DNA from: Clostridia bacterium
Lineage (GTDB): Bacteria > Bacillota > Clostridia > Oscillospirales > CAG-272
DNA length: 64,000 nucleotides
Direction: 5' to 3'
NCBI GenBank assembly: GCA_017466445.1
Contig: JAFTUC010000029.1
Span: 1 to 64,000 of the forward strand
Part shown: in pieces, positions 48,742 through 60,296 of the stretch
How positions within the stretch are numbered: the stretch's first letter is position 1
How the letters are laid out: every line of letters starts with the position of its first letter
Position numbers and translations under genes: made by a program
Notes under the pieces: model-generated
Seen by the model: only the letters and a program-made list of their open reading frames with translations
Told to the model about the DNA's origin: nothing
Databases searched by the model: none

Positions 48742-51700
48742 TTAGTCTTCAGAGATATTCTGTTCTGCCTCAAGTGTTTCCGCTGCGTCGTCGTTTGCGC
48801 GAACTACGCGGATATTACGGTAGCGCTCCATACCGGTTCCGGCAGGAATAAGCTTACCGATAATAACGTTCTCCTTGAGTCCCTTGAGATGGTCGACCTT
48901 TCCGTTGATAGCCGCCTCGGTAAGAACCTTGGTGGTCTCCTGGAAGGATGCAGCCGAAAGGAAGGAATCTGTCTGGAGCGATGCCTTGGTGATTCCGAGA
49001 AGAACAGGCGACATCTTCGCAAGATTAAGATCGATCTCTCCTGCGTCGATCCTCTGCTGAATTTTCTCGTTCTGGATCTCGAATTCGATAAGATCTACGA
49101 GCGAGCCTGCGAGCATATCGGTATCTCCGCCATCCTCGACCTTGACCTTTCTGGTCATCTGACGCGCAATTACCTCTATATGCTTATCGTTGATCTCAAC
49201 CGACTGAATACGGTATACCCTCTGTATCTCCTTGATGATATAGTCATATACTGCGTCGAGACCGTTGATACGGGTAATATCCGCAGGGCTCATATAACCC
49301 TCGGTAAGAGCCTGACCTCTCTGAACAAACGAACCGTCGGTAACGACGAGTCTCGTGCCGTTGGGGATCTGATAATCCATCTTGGCAATGATATTATCGT
49401 TTTCCTCGATCGAGTCAGCAGTAGCGGTGACCGTAACGGTCCTTGCCTTCTTACCCTCAACGATAGACACGATACCGGTTATGTCAGAGATGACAGCAGT
49501 CTTCTTAGGCTTACGTGCCTCGAAGAGCTCCTCAACTCTGGGAAGACCCTGAGTAATATCGGCACCCGCAACACCGCCCGAGTGGAAGGTTCTCATCGTA
49601 AGCTGAGTACCGGGCTCACCGATAGACTGAGCTGCGACGATACCTACTGCCTCGCCTACGTTTACCTTCTTGCCGGTAGCAAGGTCGGATCCGTAGCAGT
49701 GTGCGCACACACCGTAACGGCTTCTACACTGAAGGATAGTACGGATATTTACCTTTTCTATTCCCGCTGCTACGATCTTGTCTGCAATATCACCGGTTAT
49801 CATATGATCGTTCTCGATAATGACCTCTCCGGTCTTGGGATCTACGATATCGCCGATACAGAATCTTCCGACGAGTCTATCCTCGAGCTTCTCGATAACG
49901 TCGTTTCCTTCCTTGATATCGCTTACCCACATACCGTGAGTGGTTCCGCAGTTTTCATCTCTTATGATAACGTCATGCGAAACGTCAACGAGACGTCTGG
50001 TAAGGTATCCCGAGTCAGCGGTACGAAGTGCGGTATCCGAAAGGGATTTACGCGCACCGCGGGCTGCCATAAAGTACTCGAGTATATTAAGACCTTCACG
50101 GAAGTTTGCCTTGATCGGTATCTCCATAGTACGTCCGGTTGCAGAGAACATAAGTCCACGCATACCTGCGAGCTGACGCATCTGAGTGATATTACCGCGG
50201 GCTCCCGAGTCAGACATCATCTTGATCGGGTTGTATCTGTCAAAACCGTTCTGGATAGCCGCGACAACATCTGCCGTAGCCTTTTCCCAGATTGCGATTA
50301 CCGAGTTGTAGCGCTCCTCTTCGGTAAGTTCACCGCCGAGGTAATACTGACGGATAACTTCAACGTCATGCTCAGCCTGGCTGATGATCGAAGCCTTTTC
50401 CTTAGGAATAACAACGTCTGCAAGAGATATCGATATCGAAGCACGGGTACTGTACTTAAAGCCCATTGCCTTGATATTATCAAGAACCTTAGCCGCCTCA
50501 ACGGGTCCGTGGAACTTGATGGTTCTGTCTACGATAGCGCCGAGTTGCTTCTTTCCGCAGGTAAAGGTGATCTCAAGATCGAGTGCCTTTGAAGGATCGC
50601 TTCTGTCAACATATCCGAGATCCTGAGGAATAAAGCTATTGAATATAAGTCTACCGAGGGTTGCGTCTACGATTCCGGTACGGACAACTCCGTCGATCTC
50701 CTTGCTTACTCTTACCTTGATAGGAGCGTGAAGTCCGAGTTCTCCGTTCTCGTAAGCCATTACAGCCTCGTCATAGTTACGGAAGTAGTGTCCCTCTCCC
50801 TTTTCTCCTGCCTTATCGATCGTAAGGTAGAAGGATCCGAGGACCATATCCTGCGAAGGAACCGCAACCGCACGTCCGTCTGCGGGCTTAAGGAAGTTGT
50901 TAGCGGAGAGCATGAGGAATCTTGCCTCTGCCTGAGCCTCTGCGGAAAGAGGAACGTGTACAGGCATCTGGTCTCCGTCGAAGTCAGCGTTGAACGCCGA
51001 GCATACGAGCGGGTGGAGCTTGATAGCTCTTCCCTCTACGAGCACGGGCTCGAACGCCTGGATCGAAAGTCTGTGAAGGGTCGGTGCACGGTTGAGAAGG
51101 ACGGGATGCTCCTGAATTACGTTATCGAGTGCGTCCCATACATCCTCGTGAACTCTTTCGACCTTTTTCTTTGCGTCCTTGATATTGGTAGCCTTTTGAG
51201 TCTCAACAAGTCTCTTCATAATGAAGGGCTTGAAGAGTTCGAGTGCCATTTCCTTAGGGAGTCCGCACTGATAGATCTTAAGCTCAGGTCCGACGACGAT
51301 AACCGAACGTCCGGAATAGTCAACACGCTTACCGAGAAGATTCTGACGGAAGCGTCCCTGCTTACCTCTGAGCATTTCAGAGAGCGACTTAAGCTGACGG
51401 TTAGAGGGACCGGTGACCGGCTTTCCTCTTCTACCGTTATCGATAAGTGCATCTACCGCCTCCTGAAGCATTCTGCGCTCGTTACGGATAATGATCTCGG
51501 GAGCGCGAAGCTCGGTAAGTCTCTTAAGACGGTTATTTCTGTTTATAACTCTTCTGTACAGATCGTTAAGGTCGGAGGATGCGAATCTTCCGCCGTCGAG
51601 CTGCACCATAGGTCTGATCTCGGGAGGGAGAACGGGGATAACGTCCATTATCATCCATTCGGGCTTATTTCCGCTCTTTCTGAAAGCCTCTACGACCTCA

Positions 51701-52329
51701 AGACGCTTGACTATTCTTGCCTTCTTCTGTCCGGAAGCCTTGGCAAGCTCTTCCTTAAGCGACTTAGAAAGTGCTTCGATATCAAGCTCTGCGAGAAGCT
51801 CCTTTACAGCCTCCGCACCCATTCCTGCCTTAAAATCATCCTCGTATCTGTCATATGCATCCTTATATTCCTTATCGGTGAGCAGAGACATCTTCTTAAG
51901 AGGTGTCTGACCCGGATCGATAACTATATAGCTTGCATAATAAAGAACTTTTTCAAGGATCCTCGGGGAAATGTCAAGAAGCAGACCCATTCTCGAAGGA
52001 ATCGCCTTGAAGTACCAGATGTGGGATACGGGGCATGCGAGCTCTATATGACCCATTCTTTCGCGGCGGACTTTCTTGGTCGTCACCTCAACTCCGCACT
52101 TTTCGCAGATCTTACCCTTGTAGCGGACTCTCTTGTATTTTCCGCAAAGGCATTCCCAGTCCTTAGTCGGTCCAAAGATCTTTTCGCAGAAAAGACCCTC
52201 GCGCTCCGCCTTCAGAGTACGGTAGTTGATAGTCTCGGGCTTTTTTACCTCACCGTAAGACCAGCTTCTTATCGTTTCCGGAGACGCCAGCCCTATTTTT
52301 ATAGAATCAAAAGTATTTTTTTCTTCCAT
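48742..52329 (-). CDS. rpoC: RNA polymerase beta' subunit
   Basis: 1195 residues. Zinc site [20 protein letters not shown] (about 60-79), catalytic [10 protein letters not shown] (the three Mg aspartates), the bridge-helix/trigger-loop region ([20 protein letters not shown]) and a second zinc site [13 protein letters not shown]. The large non-conserved insertions of some phyla are absent. GGAGATAC before the ATG. 17 bases after rpoB. Confidence 0.98.
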   Translation of the reverse strand: MEEKNTFDSIKIGLASPETIRSWSYGEVKKPETINYRTLKAEREGLFCEKIFGPTKDWECLCGKYKRVRYKGKICEKCGVEVTTKKVRRERMGHIELACPVSHIWYFKAIPSRMGLLLDISPRILEKVLYYASYIVIDPGQTPLKKMSLLTDKEYKDAYDRYEDDFKAGMGAEAVKELLAELDIEALSKSLKEELAKASGQKKARIVKRLEVVEAFRKSGNKPEWMIMDVIPVLPPEIRPMVQLDGGRFASSDLNDLYRRVINRNNRLKRLTELRAPEIIIRNERRMLQEAVDALIDNGRRGKPVTGPSNRQLKSLSEMLRGKQGRFRQNLLGKRVDYSGRSVIVVGPELKIYQCGLPKEMALELFKPFIMKRLVETQKATNIKDAKKKVERVHEDVWDALDNVIQEHPVLLNRAPTLHRLSIQAFEPVLVEGRAIKLHPLVCSAFNADFDGDQMPVHVPLSAEAQAEARFLMLSANNFLKPADGRAVAVPSQDMVLGSFYLTIDKAGEKGEGHYFRNYDEAVMAYENGELGLHAPIKVRVSKEIDGVVRTGIVDATLGRLIFNSFIPQDLGYVDRSDPSKALDLEITFTCGKKQLGAIVDRTIKFHGPVEAAKVLDNIKAMGFKYSTRASISISLADVVIPKEKASIISQAEHDVEVIRQYYLGGELTEEERYNSVIAIWEKATADVVAAIQNGFDRYNPIKMMSDSGARGNITQMRQLAGMRGLMFSATGRTMEIPIKANFREGLNILEYFMAARGARKSLSDTALRTADSGYLTRRLVDVSHDVIIRDENCGTTHGMWVSDIKEGNDVIEKLEDRLVGRFCIGDIVDPKTGEVIIENDHMITGDIADKIVAAGIEKVNIRTILQCRSRYGVCAHCYGSDLATGKKVNVGEAVGIVAAQSIGEPGTQLTMRTFHSGGVAGADITQGLPRVEELFEARKPKKTAVISDITGIVSIVEGKKARTVTVTATADSIEENDNIIAKMDYQIPNGTRLVVTDGSFVQRGQALTEGYMSPADITRINGLDAVYDYIIKEIQRVYRIQSVEINDKHIEVIARQMTRKVKVEDGGDTDMLAGSLVDLIEFEIQNEKIQQRIDAGEIDLNLAKMSPVLLGITKASLQTDSFLSAASFQETTKVLTEAAINGKVDHLKGLKENVIIGKLIPAGTGMERYRNIRVVRANDDAAETLEAEQNISED

Positions 52330-52346
52330 TTGCCGTATCTCCTTTC

Positions 52347-55300
52347 TTATTCATCGATATCGTCGACGTAATCATCGTCAACGAACTCATCTTCAAATTC
52401 ATCATCCGATTCGTAGGACTCGTCGGAAAGATCCTCCTCAAAGAAGGAATCCGCAAGCTCAGAGGTCTCCACGCTCTCACCGAGGGTCTCGGGAGCTATC
52501 ATAGGCATCTGGATCTCGTCCTCATCGCCAAGGCTCGCAAGCTCGATCTCATTACCGACGTCGTCATATACACGAACGTCAAGTCCGAGAGACTGAAGCT
52601 CTTTTACAAGCACCTTGAAGGATTCGGGAACGCCCGGAGTAGGAATATTCTGTCCCTTAACGATAGCCTCGTAGGTCTTGACACGTCCGGAAACGTCGTC
52701 CGACTTAACAGTGAGGATCTCCTGAAGGGTGTATGCTGCGCCGTAAGCCTCGAGTGCCCATACCTCCATCTCTCCGAAACGCTGTCCGCCGAACTGAGCC
52801 TTACCTCCGAGAGGCTGCTGAGTAACGAGCGAGTAGGGTCCGGTAGAACGTGCATGGATCTTATCGTCAACGAGGTGGTGAAGCTTGAGGTAGTACATTA
52901 TTCCCACAGTTACGGGGTTATCAAAGCGCTCACCGGTACGGCCGTCGTAAAGGATCGACTTACCGTCAACGATTTTAAGCTTTTTGTCCTCTACCATCGA
53001 GTTTACCCATTCTCTGTCGGAAAGAAGCTCCTCGGGAACGGGAACGTATTCGGTCTCGCCGGTCTCTTCGTTGACCTTCTCGGTAAATATCTCCTTGCCC
53101 TCGACGCTCTCGTTGGGAAGAAGCTCACGGTACATGCCTGCCATTTTGAAGCACTCCATGATATCCTTCTCGCCCGCGCCGTCGAACACAGGAGTCATGA
53201 CCTTCCAGCCAAGCTTCTTAGCCGCGATTCCGAGGTGAACCTCGAGCACCTGTCCGATATTCATTCGGGAAGGAACGCCCAGAGGGTTAAGAACTATATC
53301 AAGCGGTGTTCCGTCGGGAAGGAAGGGCATATCCTCGGGAGGAAGGATTCTCGAAACGACACCTTTGTTTCCGTGGCGTCCCGCCATTTTATCTCCTACC
53401 GAGATCTTTCTCTTCTGTGCGACGTAAACACGAACTACTTTATTTACTCCCGGAGGAAGCTCATCGCCATTTTCTCTTGAGAATACCTTTACGTCAACTA
53501 CGATACCTGCTTCTCCGTGAGGCAGACGCATCGAGGTATCTCTTACCTCACGTGCCTTTTCACCGAATATAGCACGAAGAAGTCTTTCCTCCGCGGTAAG
53601 CTCGGTCTCTCCCTTGGGAGTTACCTTACCTACGATGATATCGCCCGACTTGACCTCGGTACCTATTCTGATTATACCGTCAGCACTGAGGTTCTTAAGA
53701 GCGTCCTCACCTACGTTGGGGATCTCTCTTGTGAACTCCTCCTGTCCGAGCTTGGTATCTCTTGCCTCGTGAGTATGCTCCTCGATATGGATAGAGGTAT
53801 AAACGTCATCGGATACAAGTCTTTCGTTAAGAAGGACCGCGTCCTCGTAGTTATAGCCTTCCCACGTCATAAATCCGATAAGAGCATTCTTACCGAGCGA
53901 GATCTCACCGTTGGAGGTAGCGGGACCGTCGGCGATAACAGTACCTTTTTCAACTCTATCTCCGTAATTTACGATAGGACGCTGATTTACGCAGGTTCCC
54001 TGGTTGGAGCGCTTGAACTTGATAAGTCTATAAGCGTCGCGCTCACCGTCATCGTTAAGTATAACGATCTCGTCAGCCGATACCTTATCTACGGTACCGC
54101 CCTTCTTTGCGCATACTACGACGCCCGAGTCAACAGCCGCCTTATATTCCATACCTGTTCCGACGATAGGAGAATCGCAGACCATAAGCGGAACCGCCTG
54201 CTTCTGCATGTTCGATCCCATGAGCGCACGGGAGTTATCGTCGTTCTCAAGGAAGGGGATCATCGAGGTTGCTACCGAAACGACCATTTTAGGCGAAACG
54301 TCCATATAGTCAGCCTGATTAGCCTCGACCTCAAAGATCTCAGCGCGGTGACGTGCGGTGACCTTGCTGTTTATAAATCTCTTGTTCTCGTCGAGAGGCT
54401 CATTTGCCTGAGCGACGATATAGTTATCCTCTTCATCAGCGGTCATATATCTGATCTCATCGAGAACAGTACCGGTCTCCTTATCGATCTTTCTGTACGG
54501 AGCCTCGATAAATCCGTAATCGTTTATACGGGCATAGGTAGAAAGATAGGAGATAAGACCGATGTTAGGACCTTCGGGAGTCTCGACGGGACACATTCTA
54601 CCGTAATGGGTATAGTGTACGTCACGGACCTCGAAGGACGCTCTGTCACGTGAGAGACCGCCCGGTCCGAGTGCGGAAAGACGGCGCTTATGAGTAAGCT
54701 CTGCAAGAGGGTTGTTCTGATCCATGAACTGCGAAAGCGGCGAGGATCCGAAGAAATCTCTGAGAGCGGTAACTATCGGACGGATATTGATAAGAGTTTC
54801 GGGAGAAAGCGAATCGCTGTTCTGGTCCATCTTATCCTTGATATTCTTATCCATACGGGAGAAACCGATCTTGAACTGGTTCTGGAGAAGCTCTCCGACA
54901 GAACGAAGACGTCTGTTTCCGAGATGGTCGATATCATCGATCTCGCCGATATCGTACGCAAGTCCGAGGATATAGTTAATGGAAGCAAAAATATCTTCCT
55001 TGGTAATATGCTTGGGCATAAGGTCGAAGAGTCTGTCACGGCAAGCCGCGTTAACGGCATCCATATCGCCCTCGCAAGCCTCTATGATCTCGAGAAGCAC
55101 AGAGGTAACTACCTTATCCTTTTTGCCGATTCCGACCTCGGTAAGGTCGTGTCCGAGAATAGCCTCGGGAAGAACCGTTCCGTTAGAAATAACAGTGAAG
55201 CTGCCGATCTCGTTATCGACTGCGACAGAAACCTCGTTAACACCGACAAACTCGATCTGTTCAGCAAGCTGAGCGGTGATGAACTCGCCCGCCTCCGCGA

Positions 55301-56228
55301 TGACCTCACCCATGGGGCTGATCGCGGGAGAAGCAAGAGTCTTTCCTGCGATCCTGGGAGCAATATTCATCTTGCGGTTGTACTTATATCTTCCAACGGG
55401 CGCAAGATCGTATCTCTTGGGATCGAAGAAGAGGTTATTTACAAGTGTGAGAGCGCTCTCTACTGTAGGCGGCTCACCCGGACGGAGCTTCTTATAGATC
55501 TCCTTAAGAGCCTCGTCGCCTGCCGTCGTCTTGTTCTTGAGAGCCTCGGAGTTCATCATATCCTTATCAAGCGTGAGAACAAGCTTGGGATCGTTACCGA
55601 TAACTCTTGTAACGTCCTCATCGTTTCCTTCGCAAAGAGCACGCACGAGAACGGTTGCGGGGATCTTACGGTTCTTATCTATACGCACCATAAGCATATC
55701 GTTAGCGTCAAGCTCATATTCGAGCCATGCGCCGCGGTACGGGATTATAGTGGACGCGAACACGCGCTTACCCGACTTATCTATCGAGGTCTCGTAGTAC
55801 ATACCGGGCGAACGGACGATCTGCGAAACGACGACTCTTTCGGCACCGTTTATAATAAAGGTACCGTTATCGGTCATGAGCGGGAAATCTCCCATGAAAA
55901 TGACCTTTTCCACTACTTCGTCGGTGCTCTTATTATAGAGACGGACCTTTACGCGCAGCGGAGCGCAGTAGTTTACGTCGCGATCCTTGCATTCCTCTTC
56001 GGGATACTTGGGAGTTTCGTCTATCGAGTAGTCGACAAATTCGATATACTTATTGCCCGAATAGTCGATGATAGGAGAAACGTCGCGCAGGACTTCTCTG
56101 AGTCCCTCTTCCAAAAACCACTGATACGACCTCTTCTGAACCTCAAGAAGATTCGGTATCTCGAGTACCTCGTCTATCTTGGAGAAGCTCATTCTGGTAG
56201 TCTTACCAAGCTTATGGGGCTTTACCAT
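52347..56228 (-). CDS. rpoB: RNA polymerase beta subunit
   Basis: 1293 residues, including a long acidic C-terminal tail (about 50 residues of D/E/S after the conserved end, [17 protein letters not shown]). The rifampicin pocket reads [20 protein letters not shown] followed by [12 protein letters not shown], with the wild-type residues at the positions usually changed in resistance. GGAGGAAG upstream of the ATG. No rplJ/rplL directly upstream; a leader of about 300 bases precedes the gene. Confidence 0.98.
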   Translation of the reverse strand: MVKPHKLGKTTRMSFSKIDEVLEIPNLLEVQKRSYQWFLEEGLREVLRDVSPIIDYSGNKYIEFVDYSIDETPKYPEEECKDRDVNYCAPLRVKVRLYNKSTDEVVEKVIFMGDFPLMTDNGTFIINGAERVVVSQIVRSPGMYYETSIDKSGKRVFASTIIPYRGAWLEYELDANDMLMVRIDKNRKIPATVLVRALCEGNDEDVTRVIGNDPKLVLTLDKDMMNSEALKNKTTAGDEALKEIYKKLRPGEPPTVESALTLVNNLFFDPKRYDLAPVGRYKYNRKMNIAPRIAGKTLASPAISPMGEVIAEAGEFITAQLAEQIEFVGVNEVSVAVDNEIGSFTVISNGTVLPEAILGHDLTEVGIGKKDKVVTSVLLEIIEACEGDMDAVNAACRDRLFDLMPKHITKEDIFASINYILGLAYDIGEIDDIDHLGNRRLRSVGELLQNQFKIGFSRMDKNIKDKMDQNSDSLSPETLINIRPIVTALRDFFGSSPLSQFMDQNNPLAELTHKRRLSALGPGGLSRDRASFEVRDVHYTHYGRMCPVETPEGPNIGLISYLSTYARINDYGFIEAPYRKIDKETGTVLDEIRYMTADEEDNYIVAQANEPLDENKRFINSKVTARHRAEIFEVEANQADYMDVSPKMVVSVATSMIPFLENDDNSRALMGSNMQKQAVPLMVCDSPIVGTGMEYKAAVDSGVVVCAKKGGTVDKVSADEIVILNDDGERDAYRLIKFKRSNQGTCVNQRPIVNYGDRVEKGTVIADGPATSNGEISLGKNALIGFMTWEGYNYEDAVLLNERLVSDDVYTSIHIEEHTHEARDTKLGQEEFTREIPNVGEDALKNLSADGIIRIGTEVKSGDIIVGKVTPKGETELTAEERLLRAIFGEKAREVRDTSMRLPHGEAGIVVDVKVFSRENGDELPPGVNKVVRVYVAQKRKISVGDKMAGRHGNKGVVSRILPPEDMPFLPDGTPLDIVLNPLGVPSRMNIGQVLEVHLGIAAKKLGWKVMTPVFDGAGEKDIMECFKMAGMYRELLPNESVEGKEIFTEKVNEETGETEYVPVPEELLSDREWVNSMVEDKKLKIVDGKSILYDGRTGERFDNPVTVGIMYYLKLHHLVDDKIHARSTGPYSLVTQQPLGGKAQFGGQRFGEMEVWALEAYGAAYTLQEILTVKSDDVSGRVKTYEAIVKGQNIPTPGVPESFKVLVKELQSLGLDVRVYDDVGNEIELASLGDEDEIQMPMIAPETLGESVETSELADSFFEEDLSDESYESDDEFEDEFVDDDYVDDIDE

Positions 56229-56534
56229 TTTTCTTCCTCCGTTTCAGCAAAAAAAGCAAACAAATAGAGCATACCCATAAGTGACGGAAAATCTCGTTAA
56301 CAAATAATTTACAATTTTATCCGACATTGTGGCAAGCTGGTTACCGCCATACAGTAACATCGGGAACTGTAAAAATTTGAACGAGGCCGTCAAAAACAAG
56401 TATGACCCTTAAATTCGACCTTATTTTGCCTGTTTTTTTATCTGATCTGCGACCGTTTTTCCGCAATTTTAAAAATCCACGGAAGACGGCCGTCCAAAAT
56501 CGGCGCATTTTTACCGATTTTATTGGATGTTATC

Positions 56535-56563
56535 ATCTTACCACACGATTTTAGCTTTGTCAA
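56535..56563 (-). promoter_or_regulatory. Promoter of rpoBC
   Basis: Minus strand: -35 TTGACA (56558-56563), 17-base spacer, -10 TAAGAT (56535-56540). Confidence 0.78.
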
Positions 56564-56604
56564 GAGTTTTTTTAAAAAAATATAAGTTTTTTTCAAAAAA
56601 GGGG

Positions 56605-56633
56605 TTGATTTTTCTTTAAAGTTGTGATATCAT
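56605..56633 (+). promoter_or_regulatory. Promoter of rpsT
   Basis: -35 TTGATT (56605-56610), 17-base spacer, -10 TATCAT (56628-56633) with TGA before it. Confidence 0.72.
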
Positions 56634-56679
56634 TACTTGGTGATTAAGTGAACTAGGAAATAAAGGGAGGTGAAACGAT

Positions 56680-56946
56680 TTGCCTAACATTAAATCTGCA
56701 AAGAAACGTGTTATCGTTACTAAGGTAAAGACTCTTCAGAACAAGATGTTCAAGTCGGCATTCAAGACCATGATGAAGAAGTATGAGGCTGCTATCGAGG
56801 CAGGCGACAAGGAGAGCGCAAACGCACTCTACGCAAGCGTGATCAAGAAGATCGATCAGGCTGCTGCCAAGGGAATCATCCACAAGAATACCGCTGCAAG
56901 AAAGAAGAGCCGTTACACGAGCATGCTCAACGGACTTTCCGCATAA
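56680..56946 (+). CDS. rpsT: 30S ribosomal protein S20 (TTG start)
   Basis: 88 residues, basic and helical: MPNIKSAKKRVIVTKVK, KNTAARKKSRYTSMLNGL. TTG start after GGGAGGTG, a weak start codon also found in rpsT of other bacteria, where it allows feedback control. Confidence 0.96.
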   Translation: MPNIKSAKKRVIVTKVKTLQNKMFKSAFKTMMKKYEAAIEAGDKESANALYASVIKKIDQAAAKGIIHKNTAARKKSRYTSMLNGLSA

Positions 56947-56967
56947 GCGATATACGAAGAGAAAAAC

Positions 56968-57001
56968 AGATCCGATGTTTTAAACATCGGATCTTTCTTT
57001 T
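56968..57001. terminator. Bidirectional terminator rpsT / LRR lipoprotein
   Basis: AGATCCGATGTTT / AAACATCGGATCT, 12-13 bp, 3-base loop or less, T-runs on both strands. Confidence 0.9.
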
Positions 57002-57732
57002 TATCTTCGTACCCAATCATACATATCGTAGGTCTCATTAAGGTAAGTTGCGTTTCGTGTGGGATTGGTGAGCTCGAGCTCTGTCTCGTTTGCGATCCAC
57101 CCCACAGTATTTTCAAACCTTACACCTTCAAGTGCATGGCAGTAATCAAACGCATATTCACCGATTTTCGTTACACTACCGGGTATAGTTACACTTTCAA
57201 GTGCTTCGCAAAAGCTAAACGCCTCATCACCTATACTCACTAAGCCGTCAGGCATCGTTATTTTGGTCAGACTACGACAAGATTCAAACGCTCCGTTACC
57301 AATATTCTCCAAACCATCCGGTAATGTTATATTCACGATATTGCGGCAATACGAAAATGCTCTGTCACCGATGCTCTTTACATTACCGTAGAACATTACA
57401 CGATTTAGGCTTCGACAATCTGCGAACGCCTTCTCCCCTATACTCGTCACACTATCGGGTATAGTTATAAATAAAAGCTTTTCGCATTGATAAAACGCCA
57501 TATCGCCTATAGCCGTCACGCTATCCGGGATAGTGTATGTGATCTTTCCGTTATCCTTTACTCCGATTATCGTATACCCACTCTCGTTCTTTTCATAATA
57601 AAAATCATCGATAGAAGCACTTTCACCGTCAGACTCATCCTTTTTATCCCCGCTGCATCCTGCGAGAACTATGCAAAGCAGCATTAAAAGACCAAAGATC
57701 GGTAACCCCATAGATTTCAGTGATAATTTCAT
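57001..57732 (-). CDS. BspA-type leucine-rich repeat lipoprotein
   Basis: 243 residues. Signal peptide with lipobox VLAGC (about 23-27), acidic linker GDKKDESDGESASIDD, then six to seven LRR_5 repeats (ITYTIPDSVTAIGDMAFYQC and the like) to about 225. Lipid-anchored on the outer face of the membrane and likely to bind proteins or glycans. Start at 57732 after GGGAG; the frame to 57786 lies over the promoter. It follows the prmA-tail copy. Confidence 0.87.
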   Translation of the reverse strand: MKLSLKSMGLPIFGLLMLLCIVLAGCSGDKKDESDGESASIDDFYYEKNESGYTIIGVKDNGKITYTIPDSVTAIGDMAFYQCEKLLFITIPDSVTSIGEKAFADCRSLNRVMFYGNVKSIGDRAFSYCRNIVNITLPDGLENIGNGAFESCRSLTKITMPDGLVSIGDEAFSFCEALESVTIPGSVTKIGEYAFDYCHALEGVRFENTVGWIANETELELTNPTRNATYLNETYDMYDWVRR

Positions 57733-57757
57733 AGCAATCTCCCATTCTGTTTTATCT

Positions 57758-57786
57758 ATTATACTTTTCTTTCGAACATTTGTCAA
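57758..57786 (-). promoter_or_regulatory. Promoter of the LRR lipoprotein gene
   Basis: Minus strand: -35 TTGACA (57781-57786), 17-base spacer, -10 TATAAT (57758-57763). The first 12 bases, TTGACAAATGTT, are identical to the GH36 promoter at 60115-60126. Confidence 0.88.
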
Positions 57787-57797
57787 GAGAAACAGAT

Positions 57798-57910
57798 TTA
57801 TTTTTCAAACACAAGTGCGTACCAATCGTTATCGGTACCCGTATCGCAGAGCCTCAGCCCGTGAGCGGTCATTGCCGCCTCGACGTCCTTTTCCCTGCCC
57901 TCGATTATTC
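57798..57910 (-). repeat. Perfect 113-bp copy of the prmA 3' end
   Basis: Identical, base for base as read, to 60184-60296, which encodes the last 37 codons plus stop of PrmA. It lies directly behind the GH36 gene, and the GH36 stop codon (57905-57907) falls inside the repeat. Confidence 0.95.
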
Positions 57911-60046
57911 GGAGACAGCCTCTGCGAGGAAGAGTTCTGCCGTGAGAGCCCCTTTTATATAACACGTAACGCCCTTATACTTAAGCTCATAACCGCTTAC
58001 GACAAAGGTTTCCTTGGCAGAAAGCGCCGTGATTTTATAATTGCGACTTGCATCTATACCTTTAAAGCGTACGGTTTGTTCTCTAAGATCGGGATCACAG
58101 AGTGCAAACACTCCAAGCATAGCCTTGTCTTTATTCTCGGAAACGCTTTCGAGCACACCTATTCCTTTAGGCTCGCAGTCATCAAATGACGGTGTATGAT
58201 GATATATCCTACACGTAGGAAGCATCGGACGTGCAAAGGAATTATATATCTCGACAAATTCCCTAAATTTATCTATCTGCAAAGGATTTTCGGGAGTTTC
58301 CGACGGAAAATGAGCCGTCGGACGCACAAACATAAGCTGATAAAGCTGAAACTCGAGTGATGCCATAGTATGCGCGTCCATACTGGTAACGAGTCTGTCG
58401 ACCAACTCAGTGGGCAAGCACATAGTCATTCCGTTTGTTATAGCAAAGCTTCTCGGTGCGATCGGATGATCGGTAACCCACGTGTGATCAAAATATTTAA
58501 CGCATCCGAGATCACTGCGGCCACCTCCCGATGCACAGTTCTCGAATATTACGTTCGGATATTTATTTCTTATGCGATCAAACATCGCATAAAAATTTTC
58601 GTAGTAACGAAAATCGTTACTTTCCATATAGCCGTCCTGCATCCTATAGGTAAACGCAGGCATAAGCTCAAGGACCGCATTATAATCAAGGCGAAACATA
58701 TCGATCTTGTTTTTCTCGATCATACTGCATATTTGATCCTCGATATAAGCAAGACAAGAATCATCTGCAAGATTATACTGACCGCCCTTTTTAGTATCGC
58801 CGTAGCCACGAACACATGTATGAGTCTGACTGAGCATATTCTCGTGGCTGTCAAAAATACCGCTTGCTCCTATCTCGGCTCCGATACGCTCGGGCTCCAT
58901 CCAAAGACCAAATCTTATGCCGCTCGCGTGCGCTCTATCGACAAGCGACGTTATACCGTCAGGAAAGCGGTCGGGATCGGCATCCCATTTTCCGGTCATC
59001 CGATGCCAAAATTTCCCCACAGGGTAGTACCAACCGGCATCGATATAAACTATATCAAATCCGCGTTTTGCCGCAAGCTCGGGACTTCCGCAGGTCTCAA
59101 GATAACATCCTTCTCCATGCGGCTTTCTCATTACAGCCTTGCGTATATGACTATGCATTGCGTGGATAGCATCATCCATATCGCCGTTCACCATTGAGAT
59201 AAGGACCTCGGGCGTTACAACAGTCTCGCCCGCTGCAATAACTCTGAGAGGCTTGAACCCATCTATCTCGCACGTATACGCCAGGTGTCCGTCATTGGAC
59301 GTTCCTTTAAAATCAAACGTGAATTTATATCCTCCCGAATATGCAAGTTGAACCGCATAGCAGGTGCCTTTGGCCTTATTCTCAAGAATATAAAAAGGAT
59401 GTCTAAAGCAATTTCTTGAATACCGTCCACCAAAGGAAAAGCAATCCTCGGAAAGATCATGCCATTTGAACTGACCCTCATGCAAATGCTCGGTATTTTC
59501 AAAATATCCAAGACGGTAAGGCGATGCTTGCTTTTTCCCGAGTAGCTTACGCCAATTCTTGGTAAGCTCAAGCATTCCCGACATAACGGCAAGCCTTCCG
59601 AGAGCTACGGGTTTACTGTCAAGATTCTTGATTTCAAGCCATCTTGAAAAGCATCCGGAGCCATCGATCTTAGTACACACAACGACCTCGACCGGGCGTA
59701 TTTTGTGGCGAAGAATGACTCTGACATTCATTATTTCGTTTTCATCGTTTTCATCGTTTTCATCGCTTACCTCGCTGTCAACAAACTCCCAAAAAGAAAT
59801 AAGTGACTGTCCGTCAATTTCCAAAAAAAACGCACATTTTTCCTCAAGATCGGTAATAGTGCTCGGATCGTGCTTCGGATACACCATTCCACCCTTAACA
59901 AGTGAATATCCGGCTCCGTTAAACCCAAGAGAGCGTAGCTCTCCGTCTATAAGGCTTTCTCCGTACGTAGGAAGTCCCACTCTGTAATCAAAAATCCGTT
60001 CTTCTCCTTTTTGAGTAATCTTAAAATCACGAAACGTTTTTGTCAT
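57905..60046 (-). CDS. Alpha-galactosidase, glycoside hydrolase family 36
   Basis: 713 residues, no signal peptide. Hydrolyses terminal alpha-galactose from melibiose/raffinose-type sugars in the cytosol. N-terminal beta-sandwich, then a TIM barrel with RFGLWMEPERIG, nucleophile region KIDMFRLDYN and acid/base region FENCASGGGRSDLG, all typical of clan GH-D. Start at 60046 after AGGGAG; the frame to 60091 is upstream of the site. The last codons and stop are read from the start of the prmA-tail copy, so the gene end was set by the insertion. Own promoter at 60098. Confidence 0.9.
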   Translation of the reverse strand: MTKTFRDFKITQKGEERIFDYRVGLPTYGESLIDGELRSLGFNGAGYSLVKGGMVYPKHDPSTITDLEEKCAFFLEIDGQSLISFWEFVDSEVSDENDENDENEIMNVRVILRHKIRPVEVVVCTKIDGSGCFSRWLEIKNLDSKPVALGRLAVMSGMLELTKNWRKLLGKKQASPYRLGYFENTEHLHEGQFKWHDLSEDCFSFGGRYSRNCFRHPFYILENKAKGTCYAVQLAYSGGYKFTFDFKGTSNDGHLAYTCEIDGFKPLRVIAAGETVVTPEVLISMVNGDMDDAIHAMHSHIRKAVMRKPHGEGCYLETCGSPELAAKRGFDIVYIDAGWYYPVGKFWHRMTGKWDADPDRFPDGITSLVDRAHASGIRFGLWMEPERIGAEIGASGIFDSHENMLSQTHTCVRGYGDTKKGGQYNLADDSCLAYIEDQICSMIEKNKIDMFRLDYNAVLELMPAFTYRMQDGYMESNDFRYYENFYAMFDRIRNKYPNVIFENCASGGGRSDLGCVKYFDHTWVTDHPIAPRSFAITNGMTMCLPTELVDRLVTSMDAHTMASLEFQLYQLMFVRPTAHFPSETPENPLQIDKFREFVEIYNSFARPMLPTCRIYHHTPSFDDCEPKGIGVLESVSENKDKAMLGVFALCDPDLREQTVRFKGIDASRNYKITALSAKETFVVSGYELKYKGVTCYIKGALTAELFLAEAVSE

Positions 60047-60097
60047 AGCACATTCTCCCTTGGCGTTCTTCGCTGTAATATCAAACGACACATACTA

Positions 60098-60126
60098 ATT
60101 ATAGTCATAAAAAAAACATTTGTCAA
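60098..60126 (-). promoter_or_regulatory. Promoter of the GH36 gene
   Basis: Minus strand: -35 TTGACA (60121-60126), 17-base spacer, -10 TATAAT (60098-60103), a consensus promoter. Confidence 0.9.
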
Positions 60127-60137
60127 CAAGATCCCCT

Positions 60138-60173
60138 CAAAAAAATCAAAGTGCGAGGATGAATCTCGCACTT
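60138..60173 (-). terminator. Terminator of dnaK-dnaJ-prmA
   Basis: Minus-strand AAGTGCGAG / CTCGCACTT stem with 7-base loop and a TGATTTTTTT tail, 10 bases after prmA. Confidence 0.88.
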
Positions 60174-60183
60174 TTCATTCATT

Positions 60184-60296
60184 TTATTTTTCAAACACAA
60201 GTGCGTACCAATCGTTATCGGTACCCGTATCGCAGAGCCTCAGCCCGTGAGCGGTCATTGCCGCCTCGACGTCCTTTTCCCTGCCCTCGATTATTC
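60184..60296 (-). repeat. prmA 3' end, resident copy of the 113-bp repeat
   Basis: The coding end of prmA from its stop (60184) upward. The matching copy is at 57798-57910. Identity stops abruptly at both edges: GGAGACAG versus CCGAGCAA beyond the inner edge. Confidence 0.95.

Larger units (their letters stand above)
56229..56679. other. Divergent region rpoB / rpsT with long rpoB leader
   Basis: Holds the back-to-back rpoB and rpsT promoters. The rpoB transcript would have about 300 leader bases, including several short inverted repeats (e.g. GGACGGCCGTC near 56480). No gene or known riboregulator recognised. Confidence 0.7.

Noticed and set aside
48427..50592. Long plus-strand frame of 721 codons opposite rpoC
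   Set aside because: It lies entirely over rpoC in antisense, has no ribosome site and an odd residue mix; an effect of codon bias. The same holds for 50728-52371 (rpoC) and for 53517-54653 and 54690-56267 (rpoB).
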